Positions 1 through 5,215 of a stretch of DNA of 5,445 bases are shown in pieces. Below the pieces are notes generated by a model. The model made no database searches. It saw nothing but the letters and a program-made list of their open reading frames with translations, and was not told where the DNA came from. The DNA comes from Methylomonas sp. Lineage in GTDB: Bacteria; Pseudomonadota; Gammaproteobacteria; Methylococcales; Methylomonadaceae. The translations under genes were made by a program, and so were the position numbers. Location: positions 1 to 5,445 of the forward strand of contig JALSLS010000497.1 in the NCBI GenBank assembly GCA_026988195.1, written 5' to 3'. How positions within the stretch are numbered: the stretch's first letter is position 1; every line of letters begins with the position of its first letter.

Positions 1-218
1 AAATATCAACCCTACCAGTTACTTTAATTCCTACCGATAACATTGAAACACACTTAATCGACCCTGAAAATGGGCTATTGGCAAATGAAAAATGTGATCC
101 TGTCATCGCATACCCTTTTATAAAAGGTTCTGCCCCCACACAAGAGTCACCATGCGTTTCATCAAATATCAATAAAGTACAAACATGGTTTAATGATTTT
201 TTAGAGAGTAACTTCTAA
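1..218 (+). CDS. mrcB: C-terminal end of penicillin-binding protein 1B (bifunctional peptidoglycan glycosyltransferase/transpeptidase), partial
   Basis: An open frame enters from the left edge (first full codon at 3) and ends with TAA at 216-218, giving 71 visible residues. The segment contains LIDPENGLLANEKCDP, then YPFIKGSAPTQESPC, then a short tail with WFNDFLESNF. This layout (DPxxGLLA...C, PFI.GSAP...PC) is the extreme C-terminal domain I associate with PBP1B of beta- and gammaproteobacteria. The enzyme is an inner-membrane, periplasm-facing protein that polymerises and cross-links peptidoglycan. Two cysteines 20 residues apart sit where a disulfide is known in E. coli PBP1B; that pairing is inferred here. 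The catalytic domains lie outside the window. Another class A PBP with a similar tail is the main alternative. Confidence 0.72.
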   Translation, partial: ISTLPVTLIPTDNIETHLIDPENGLLANEKCDPVIAYPFIKGSAPTQESPCVSSNINKVQTWFNDFLESNF

Positions 219-248
219 AGTTTAGCTGTAACTATTCAGCATCTTTAG
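215..248 (+). terminator. Hairpin just after the mrcB stop, possible weak terminator
   Basis: CTAAAG (215-220, overlapping the stop codon) pairs with CTTTAG (243-248). GCTG (225-228) pairs with CAGC (237-240) inside it, around an 8-nt loop, for ten base pairs with a 4x2 internal loop. No run of T follows (the next bases are TGAAATAC), so it is not a canonical intrinsic terminator. It may instead stabilise the mRNA 3' end. Confidence 0.25.
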
Positions 249-259
249 TGAAATACTTG

Positions 260-490
260 GTAGGAGCGTACCCTCGGCAATTGCTCCTCGATAATAGCTC
301 CTGCATTATTCTACCTACGGGCTTCCTGCCCTAGTGCATTGCTCTACCTACCTGCATAATCTACATGGATGTAGTGAATGCAGATATTGCAGGAGCAAAT
401 ATCTGTCCATGCACTAGTCGGCGCGAAGGTCATTGATAGTTTCAGAGAAAAGAGCATTATTTTAATCGCGCCGAGGGCGGGCGCTCCTAC
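260..490. repeat. REP-doublet (REPIN/BIME-like) nested inverted-repeat element
   Basis: The left end reads GTAGGAGCGTACCCTCGGC (260-278). The right end, read on the minus strand from 490 to 470, is GTAGGAGCG-CCCG-CCCTCGGC. Seventeen bases of each arm pair, around a 2x4 internal loop. The right arm is itself a REP-like unit: on the minus strand a GTAG head, then GCGCC (484-480), a 7-nt loop, and GGCGC (472-468). The interior holds more inverted pairs: GCTCCTGCA (297-305) with TGCAGGAGC (388-396), CTAGTGCAT (331-339) with ATGCACTAG (409-417), and CAGATATT (381-388) with AATATCTG (398-405). A GTAG head followed by a GC-rich hairpin is the known signature of REP sequences mobilised by RAYT transposases. 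No transposase is present here, so it would be non-autonomous. No target duplication was found. The exact borders are uncertain. Confidence 0.6.
352..383. repeat. 32-bp imperfect palindrome at the centre of the repeat element
   Basis: CTGCAT (352-357) pairs with ATGCAG (378-383), and CTACAT (361-366) pairs with ATGTAG (369-374), separated by a 3x3 internal loop (AAT/TGA) and a two-base centre. This is the tightest hairpin in the element. A related direct copy of the left half, CTGCATTATTCTAC, lies at 301-314, which suggests internal duplication. It could be a protein-binding palindrome or just a structural part of the repeat. Confidence 0.5.
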
Positions 491-530
491 ATCATCATTG
501 CCTACTCACAAGCTGAATAGATACATTTAC

Positions 531-635
531 CTAAAGGAGTGAAAGGGTATTAAGTTCACGAAGTTTGACGCGGATTTGTTTGTTTTCCACCTTTTCAACT
601 TCAAGGAATGCTGGAGCTATCAGCAATGGGTTGCC
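531..635 (-). pseudogene. Possible remnant of an unidentified protein-coding gene, minus strand
   Basis: On the minus strand a 34-codon open frame runs from just after an in-frame TAA (636-638) to a TAG at 531-533. It reads GNPLLIAPAFLEVEKVENKQ followed by IRVKLRELNTLSLL. The residue mix (alternating V/E/K, amphipathic, few rare residues) looks more like real protein than random AT-rich DNA. There is no start codon of the usual kind and no ribosome binding site, and further stops lie upstream, so it cannot be an intact gene. I do not recognise the family. One plus-strand frame is also open here, so chance is a serious alternative. Confidence 0.2.
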
Positions 636-651
636 TTAAGCTCTTGAGAGG

Positions 652-680
652 AAAAGCAATATCCCTGTTATTTTATTGCT
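652..680 (-). terminator. Candidate galE terminator
   Basis: Read on the minus strand, AGCAATA (680-674) and TATTGCT (661-655) form a perfect 7-bp stem with a 12-nt loop, followed directly by TTT (654-652). It begins 35 bases after the galE stop codon. The stem is AT-rich and the T tract short, so termination would be weak. It is the only hairpin-plus-T arrangement found downstream of galE. Confidence 0.35.
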
Positions 681-715
681 ATGCCTTCAAGCCCTTTATG
701 ACAAACAAGCTACCT

Positions 716-1762
716 TTACATATAGCCCTGTGGATTGTTCGACTGCCAGCGCCAAGTATCAACCACCATATCTTGCAAGTTCTTTTCTGTTTTCCACCCC
801 AATTCTTTTAAGGCTAACGACGGGTCTGCATAATTTTCAGCGACATCCCCAGTACGTCGAGCAACAATCTTAAAGTTTATTTTTTTATGAGTAATATCTT
901 CAAAGCTTTTAATAATCTCTAAAACACTATAACCTCGACCTGCGCCCAAATTATATGCTTTACAGCCCCCTACCTGCTCTTCCTCTATCGCATTAAGTGC
1001 TTTAAGGTGCCCCTTTACTAAATCAACAACATGAATATAATCTCTTACTCCTGTGCCATCACGCGTTGGATAATCCCCACCAAACACAGAGAGTTGCTCC
1101 AACTTTCCTACCGCGACCTGGGAGACATAAGGGATTAGATTATTAGGAATTCCATTAGGGTCTTCCCCGATCAAACCACTCTCATGGGCTCCAATAGGAT
1201 TAAAATAACGTAATAATTTAATATTCCAAGATAATGTCGAATCAAGTATTTTATCTGCAGCGGATAAGTCTTTTAAAATATCTTCAACCATCGCTTTAGA
1301 CTTTCCATAAGGGTTAGTTGCACCATAAACTGGGAGCTCTTCGGAATATTGGACGGTATCGGGCTCCCCATAAACGGTTGCAGAAGAACTGAAAATTAAA
1401 TTCTTAACACTAGCTTTAGCCATGACTTCCGTCAGTATTAAAGAGCCATAAACATTATTTTGATAATACATCAGTGGCTGCTGACATGATTCACCCACTG
1501 ATTTTAATCCTGCAAAATGCATCACAGCAAAAATAGCATGTTTTGAAAATATACTTGATAAAGACTCGTCATTGCATATATCAGCTTGATAAAAAACAAC
1601 ACTCTTGCCTGTAATCGTTTTCACACGGTTAAGTGACTCAACCTTACTATTAGATAAGTTATCAACAACGACAACCTCATACCCAGCATTTAATAATTCA
1701 ATACAAGCATGACTTCCTATATAGCCAGCTCCGCCAGTAACCAAAATTGTTTTATTGTCCAT
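716..1762 (-). CDS. galE: UDP-glucose 4-epimerase GalE
   Basis: This 348-aa protein is a cytosolic, NAD-dependent short-chain dehydrogenase/reductase that interconverts UDP-glucose and UDP-galactose, feeding EPS and LPS synthesis. The Rossmann nucleotide-binding motif TGGAGYIG is at residues 9-16, with VVVDNLSNS at 31-39. The catalytic region FSSSATVYG is at 124-132, with S127 matching E. coli S124. The YxxxK pair is Y152/K156 in NPYGKSK. Further GalE blocks are NNLIPYVSQVAVG (207-219), RDGTGVRDYIHVVDL (234-248), YNLGAGRGYSVLE (270-282) and ARRTGDVAENYADP (301-314). Length is close to the E. coli enzyme (338 aa), and the protein looks complete. The residue matching the E. coli substrate-gate Tyr299 is Asn310, so UDP-GlcNAc/UDP-GalNAc activity is possible. 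ATG at 1760-1762 puts the Rossmann fold at the N-terminus as expected; no clear Shine-Dalgarno precedes it. It is transcribed divergently from the EPS genes, which suggests a precursor role for them. Confidence 0.95.
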   Translation of the reverse strand: MDNKTILVTGGAGYIGSHACIELLNAGYEVVVVDNLSNSKVESLNRVKTITGKSVVFYQADICNDESLSSIFSKHAIFAVMHFAGLKSVGESCQQPLMYYQNNVYGSLILTEVMAKASVKNLIFSSSATVYGEPDTVQYSEELPVYGATNPYGKSKAMVEDILKDLSAADKILDSTLSWNIKLLRYFNPIGAHESGLIGEDPNGIPNNLIPYVSQVAVGKLEQLSVFGGDYPTRDGTGVRDYIHVVDLVKGHLKALNAIEEEQVGGCKAYNLGAGRGYSVLEIIKSFEDITHKKINFKIVARRTGDVAENYADPSLALKELGWKTEKNLQDMVVDTWRWQSNNPQGYM

Positions 1763-1802
1763 TTTTTATTCGAAAAATATTAAGTATCTAGTATTAGTTT
1801 CA

Positions 1803-1811
1803 ATTATAGCA
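1803..1811 (-). promoter_or_regulatory. galE promoter, extended -10
   Basis: On the minus strand the sequence TGC-TATAAT (1811-1803) is a perfect sigma70 -10 hexamer preceded by a TGn extended -10 element. No good -35 lies at the usual spacing, which is typical of extended -10 promoters. The start point would be near 1796, giving a leader of about 34 nt before the galE ATG. Confidence 0.6.
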
Positions 1812-1934
1812 GTTAGAAAAAATCTGCCTACTGAATTGAGTAACCAAACTAAACAGGTACTAGGCTGAATACAATATGAATAAATAAGTATTAAAATCAC
1901 TCAGCTATATTTTTACAAAACAAATCAAGCAAAC

Positions 1935-1964
1935 TTTAAAAAACAGTCTAGAGTACGGTATGAT
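1935..1964 (+). promoter_or_regulatory. Candidate sigma70 promoter of the prsT-exporter operon
   Basis: TATGAT at 1959-1964 (5 of 6 to the -10 consensus) lies 18 bases after TTTAAA at 1935-1940 (4 of 6 to the -35). Transcription would begin near 1971 and leave about 70 nt of leader, which contains a short imperfect inverted repeat (GACTC 1984-1988, GAGTC 2000-2004) and a small ORF overlapping the prsT start. No GG-N10-GC sigma54 signature was seen in this region. Confidence 0.4.
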
Positions 1965-2007
1965 GTTAGAAATTTTTATATAGGACTCCTTTTTTACTAG
2001 AGTCTCT

Positions 2008-2043
2008 ATGTACCACCTGTATCAAACAATGGTTTTATTATGA
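2008..2043 (+). CDS. Possible 11-codon leader ORF overlapping the prsT start
   Basis: ATG at 2008 opens a frame reading MYHLYQTMVLL with a second in-frame ATG at 2029. Its TGA stop overlaps the prsT ATG in the string ATGA (2040-2043). That overlap is a classic arrangement for translational coupling, and prsT itself lacks a visible Shine-Dalgarno. The leader ORF has no strong one either, and such small frames arise often by chance, so this is only a candidate. Confidence 0.15.
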   Translation: MYHLYQTMVLL

Positions 2044-4430
2044 AAAGAATATCTTCAGCTCTCATTCTTATCGTCTTGTGCCTAAATATCCTTGGTTGTG
2101 AAGAGCAACGCAAGGGCTTATATTTAGAAAGAGGGATCAGTTTTTTTGATCAAAAAAAATATAAAGAATCTGAATTGGAAATAAAAAGTGCTATTCAAGA
2201 AGACCCTTCTTTATCACAACCATACTATTACTTGGCTCTACTGAATGAAAAAGGGAAAAAATATAAGGCAATGAGAGCTAATTTACTAGAAGCTGTTAAA
2301 TTAGACCCCGAGAATACAAGTGCTAAATTAAAATTAAGTAAAGTCCTTTTGCTATTCAATGATATTGAAGGCGCAATAAAAACAATAGAAACTGTGCTGA
2401 CTAAAGACCCTGATCAATTAGATGCTTTGGCAATCAAAGCATCTATTTTAATGAGGCAGAAAAAAGATGATGAGGCAAGAATCATCATTAATCAGATTCT
2501 CACTAAAGATCCTGATCATATTGAGGCTTTGTCTTTAAAAATCGTTATGCTCATAAAACAAAAGTCATTTGACCAAGCTTTAACTTTATTAATACCTGCG
2601 ATACAAAATAACAGTGAAAATATTTCACTCCTGTTATTAAAAATCCAAATAGATTCACTAAAGAATGATAGTGATGCGGTTATTGCTGACTATGAAAACC
2701 TAGTAAAGCTTAAACCAGATAGCGTACAAATCAGACTCACTTTGGCTAAAGTTTATCAACAAGCAAACAAGCCCGAAAAAGCGGAAAGCACTTTAAATTC
2801 GCTCATAGAAGAAAACCCCACCCTAATTAATCTAAATATTGCTTTACTCAATCTCATTTATACCTCAGATGAAAATAAAGCAATGTCTAAATTTGAATTA
2901 TTGGTTAAAGACAATAAAGATAGCTATGAAAAAATAATAGTACTCTCACAATGGCTGCTTTCAAAAAACAAAAAAACTGAAGCTCAAAATATACTTATTT
3001 CAGCAACCACAAATAACAACATCAGTGACAAAAACAAAGCAACTCTAAACTTATTATTAGCTGACATTGCATTTAAAAACAATAACCCAACAAAGTCTTT
3101 AAGCTATATAGACAAAGTATTAAGTTATAACCCTGAAAATAACAATGCAAAAGTATTGAAATCTGAAATTCAGATCTCTTTAAATAAATTAACCGCTGCA
3201 AAAAAATTATTAGAAGAAGTTCTTTGGCAACAACCCAATATGGATTCGGCACTATCCTTATTAGGAAAAGTAAACGAAATAGAAGGTAACCTAGATAAAG
3301 CGATCCTTAATTATGAAAATGCTTTAAAAAACAACCCGAAAAATTTACTCGCTTTAGACTTTATAGTTAATAAAGAAGTAAGTGAAGGGCATTCTAGCTA
3401 TGCATTAGAAATTTTAGAACGTGCTTTAAGGTATCTACCGTCTAACATTAAAATTTTAACTCAACTCGTTGAATTAAACTTTAATGCTAATAATTTTGAT
3501 AAAGCAGATATATATATCAACAAAATTCAACGCCAGAAAAATGGCCTGTTTTTAGCTGAGTTTTTAAAAGCAAACGCACTTCAACGACAAAATAAATTTA
3601 ATGAGGCGATTCTTGCTTATAAAGCATTATCAAATAAAGCACCTTGGTTAAAAGATGCTTTAACAGGAACAGCCGAATGTTATCTAAAATTAAATCAAAA
3701 AACAAAATTGATGGTTTATTTAGATAAATTAATAAAAAATAACCCAAATAATACAGCGCCTGTTATTTTGAAAAGTAGACTGTTAAGCTCAGATAAAAAA
3801 TACAAAGAAGCGATTTCAGTTATTACTCATTCATTAAAACAACAAGAAATAAAAAGCACAGCGTTCTATATAGAATTGGCTAAGCTATACAACGCAACCA
3901 AAGACCCTGAAAATGAGCATAAAACATATATTGAGGGTTTAAAAGCAGCCCCTGAAAATATTAGCCTTATGTTAAGCCTAGCCTCATATAATGAAAAAAA
4001 GCAGCTATTTGATCAATCTCTTAGCCTTTATAATAAAATATTATCTATCTACCCAAAACATAATATAGCAAAAAATAATCTAGCGACCTTACTGCTAGAT
4101 CACTATGGAAAACCCGAAGATATAGATAAAGCATTACAAGTCATTGAATCTTTCAAGCAATCGAAACAGCCTTACTTTCTAGACACCTATGGCTGGGCAA
4201 AATTAAAATCAGGAAAAGTTGAGGATGCTCTTTCTATTTTTAATAAAGTTATTATTCTAGAGCCTAATGTCCCCGTATTTCGTTATCACTTAGCGGTTGC
4301 CTACAACCTATTAGGGGATAAAATGTCCGCTTCTAGCGAATTAAAACAAGCATTACATCTAGGGAAAGGCAAAAACTTTACAGAAAAAGTTTTAATTGAG
4401 AATTTACTTGCTAAACTAAAAAGAAAATAG
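2040..4430 (+). CDS. prsT: PEP-CTERM/XrtA system TPR-repeat lipoprotein PrsT
   Basis: This 796-aa protein opens with a lipoprotein signal: MKR, a hydrophobic stretch at 4-18 and the lipobox ILGC ending at Cys20, followed by EE, which does not signal inner-membrane retention in E. coli rules. The rest is nearly all tetratricopeptide repeats of about 34 residues, roughly twenty of them. Examples are YYYLALLNEKGKKYKAM (62-78), ALAIKASILMRQKKDDEA (129-146), LSLLGKVNEIEGNLDKA (405-421) and the C-terminal DTYGWAKLKSGKVEDALSIF (715-734) with RYHLAVAYNLLGD (748-760). The C-terminal block and the genomic setting match PrsT, the TPR lipoprotein of exosortase A loci, though it is shorter than the roughly 900 aa I recall for the family. 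TPRs bind proteins, so it probably scaffolds EPS export or PEP-CTERM processing in the periplasm; its exact role is unknown. It is followed 87 bp later by the exporter gene. A run of seven T, GATC and eight A near codons 35-40 is a possible slippage site. A generic TPR lipoprotein is the alternative. Confidence 0.87.
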   Translation: MKRISSALILIVLCLNILGCEEQRKGLYLERGISFFDQKKYKESELEIKSAIQEDPSLSQPYYYLALLNEKGKKYKAMRANLLEAVKLDPENTSAKLKLSKVLLLFNDIEGAIKTIETVLTKDPDQLDALAIKASILMRQKKDDEARIIINQILTKDPDHIEALSLKIVMLIKQKSFDQALTLLIPAIQNNSENISLLLLKIQIDSLKNDSDAVIADYENLVKLKPDSVQIRLTLAKVYQQANKPEKAESTLNSLIEENPTLINLNIALLNLIYTSDENKAMSKFELLVKDNKDSYEKIIVLSQWLLSKNKKTEAQNILISATTNNNISDKNKATLNLLLADIAFKNNNPTKSLSYIDKVLSYNPENNNAKVLKSEIQISLNKLTAAKKLLEEVLWQQPNMDSALSLLGKVNEIEGNLDKAILNYENALKNNPKNLLALDFIVNKEVSEGHSSYALEILERALRYLPSNIKILTQLVELNFNANNFDKADIYINKIQRQKNGLFLAEFLKANALQRQNKFNEAILAYKALSNKAPWLKDALTGTAECYLKLNQKTKLMVYLDKLIKNNPNNTAPVILKSRLLSSDKKYKEAISVITHSLKQQEIKSTAFYIELAKLYNATKDPENEHKTYIEGLKAAPENISLMLSLASYNEKKQLFDQSLSLYNKILSIYPKHNIAKNNLATLLLDHYGKPEDIDKALQVIESFKQSKQPYFLDTYGWAKLKSGKVEDALSIFNKVIILEPNVPVFRYHLAVAYNLLGDKMSASSELKQALHLGKGKNFTEKVLIENLLAKLKRK
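2141..2159. repeat. Homopolymer palindrome T7-GATC-A8 inside prsT
   Basis: Seven T (2141-2147), GATC and eight A (2152-2159) form a perfect 18-bp palindrome (2141-2158) with one extra A. It encodes FFDQKK just after the lipoprotein signal. Both tracts are long enough to be prone to polymerase slippage, which would shift the frame near codon 35-40 and abolish the protein. Confidence 0.6.
2397..2518 (+). repeat. Duplicated TPR unit in prsT, 102-bp period
   Basis: The 20-base segment beginning CTGACTAAAGACCC at 2397-2416 recurs at 2499-2518 with 18 of 20 bases identical, exactly 102 bp (34 codons) apart. The proteins read LTKDPDQ and LTKDPDH, at the ends of consecutive TPRs. Retention of DNA-level identity suggests a fairly recent unit duplication or gene conversion, in contrast to the diverged TPRs elsewhere. 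Confidence 0.5.
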
Positions 4431-4437
4431 TTTTCTT
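4421..4437 (+). repeat. AT-rich palindrome centred on the prsT stop codon
   Basis: AAGAAAA (4421-4427) and TTTTCTT (4431-4437) are perfect inverted arms, and the 3-base centre is the TAG stop itself. With one G-C pair the hairpin would be very weak and no T tract follows, so a terminator is unlikely. The 87-bp gap to the next gene shows no other clear signal, so read-through into the exporter gene is expected. Confidence 0.3.
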
Positions 4438-4505
4438 ATAAAACAGATTACATTGAGAAAAATACTTAAATAACGAGCGTGTCAAAATGAATTTTATTTT
4501 TATTA

Positions 4506-4511
4506 TGGGGT
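4506..4511 (+). promoter_or_regulatory. Ribosome binding site that fixes the exporter start
   Basis: TGGGGT lies six bases before the ATG at 4518. An in-frame TAG at 4512-4514 rules out any earlier start. An internal ATG at codon 7 is possible, but it would shorten the n-region of the signal peptide and is farther from this site. Confidence 0.5.
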
Positions 4512-4517
4512 TAGAAT

Positions 4518-5162
4518 ATGAGTGGTTTTAAAGTGATGGTGACATTACTATCGACATTATTTTTAATAAGTTGCGGACATCCACCATTAGATAAAGACGT
4601 AGACGTAGCCTCTGACTACACATATTTTATTGGGCCTGGTGATGGTATAGAGATTTTTGTTTGGGATAACCCTGATATTTCAAAATCGGTAACCGTTAGG
4701 CCTGATGGTAAAATTAGTACCCCTCTGATTGATGATTTACTGGTTATAGGAAAAACCCCCTCACAATTAGCAAGAGATGTTGAAGAAAATTTAAGTAAAT
4801 TCGTACGTGACCCTTTAGTTTCAATTATTGTAAATAGCTTTGAAGGTGTCTACGATCAACAAGTTCGTGTTATCGGCCAAATAAGTGGTGGTGCTGGTGG
4901 TGCTGGTATGGGGGGCGGAAACAGATACTCAGCTCAAACATTCCCATATAGAAAAGCAATGACATTACTAGACTTAATGATACAGCTAGGAGGTATTGGT
5001 CAATTCGGTGATGGTAATAGATCTAGCATTATAAGAAATATTGATGGTAAATCATATCAATTTGGGGTGAAAATTGATGACTTAATTGAAGAGGGTGATT
5101 TATCAGCAAATATTAAGATTTTACCGGGTGACATACTTATTGTTCCCGAAGCTTTCTTCTAA
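4518..5162 (+). CDS. XrtA/PEP-CTERM-associated polysaccharide export lipoprotein (Wza-like, short form)
   Basis: This 214-aa protein is a periplasmic or outer-membrane lipoprotein that takes part in export of EPS. The signal peptide ends in the lipobox LISC with Cys19. The Poly_export domain spans about 33-107 and includes YFIGPGDGIEIFVW (36-49), RPDGKISTPL (61-70) and VRDPLVSIIV (96-105). A second, SLBB-like ligand-binding region (about 116-211) includes PYRKAMTLLDLMIQLGG (143-159), GDGNRSSIIR (164-173) and ILPGDILIVPEAFF at the C-terminus. These blocks match the exporter that sits beside the chain-length gene in exosortase A loci. At 214 aa it is much shorter than E. coli Wza (379 aa) and lacks the extra domains and C-terminal membrane helix of Wza. 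An unusual glycine-rich insertion lies at 123-134. It follows prsT by 87 bp and precedes the chain-length gene by 53 bp, so one operon is likely. Confidence 0.93.
   Translation: MSGFKVMVTLLSTLFLISCGHPPLDKDVDVASDYTYFIGPGDGIEIFVWDNPDISKSVTVRPDGKISTPLIDDLLVIGKTPSQLARDVEENLSKFVRDPLVSIIVNSFEGVYDQQVRVIGQISGGAGGAGMGGGNRYSAQTFPYRKAMTLLDLMIQLGGIGQFGDGNRSSIIRNIDGKSYQFGVKIDDLIEEGDLSANIKILPGDILIVPEAFF
4887..4907 (+). repeat. 9-bp tandem repeat encoding a Gly/Ala linker in the exporter
   Basis: GGTGGTGCT occurs twice in tandem (4887-4895, 4896-4904), then GGT. With the following ATG GGG GGC GGA it encodes GGAGGAGMGGG (residues 124-134). Unit changes would stay in frame, so length variation would alter linker length without breaking the protein. 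Confidence 0.7.
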
Positions 5163-5215
5163 AGACGTGCTGATTTTAAATAAAACAACCTAAATAATTT
5201 ATAAGTAATAAAAAT

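Larger units (their letters stand above)
219..715. other. Gene-poor intergenic stretch between mrcB and galE
   Basis: About 500 bases hold no convincing complete gene. From left to right I see the post-mrcB hairpin, a nested inverted-repeat element (260-490) with an outer 9-bp inverted pair at 232-240 and 512-520, a short coding-like minus-strand frame (531-635), and a hairpin with a short T tract for galE (652-680). Base composition at 260-490 is visibly richer in G and C than the flanking AT-rich genes, which suggests a different origin for that part. Short plus-strand frames starting at 608 and 676 run antisense into galE and look like noise. Confidence 0.7.

Noticed and set aside
260..490. 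CRISPR array or tRNA/rRNA gene in the repeat-rich intergenic region
   Set aside because: Repeats are inverted and nested, not regularly spaced direct repeats, and no cloverleaf or rRNA motif is visible.
608..811. 67-codon plus-strand frame
   Set aside because: It runs antisense into the 3' end of galE, has no ribosome binding site and an unprotein-like composition; it looks like a shadow.
676..873. 65-codon plus-strand frame
   Set aside because: Mostly antisense to galE, which is a clear intact gene on the other strand; no independent support.
1763..2039. Sigma54 (-24/-12) promoter, expected because some XrtA genes use PrsK/PrsR control
   Set aside because: I checked the GG pairs on both strands for a GC ten bases later and found no match.
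4421..4437. Intrinsic terminator after prsT
   Set aside because: The stem is almost entirely A-T, is centred on the stop codon and has no T tract behind it.
4487..4531. Small frame MNFIFIMGLEYEWF overlapping the exporter start
   Set aside because: It overlaps the exporter start out of frame, lacks its own ribosome binding site, and the TGGGGT site at 4506 serves the ATG at 4518.
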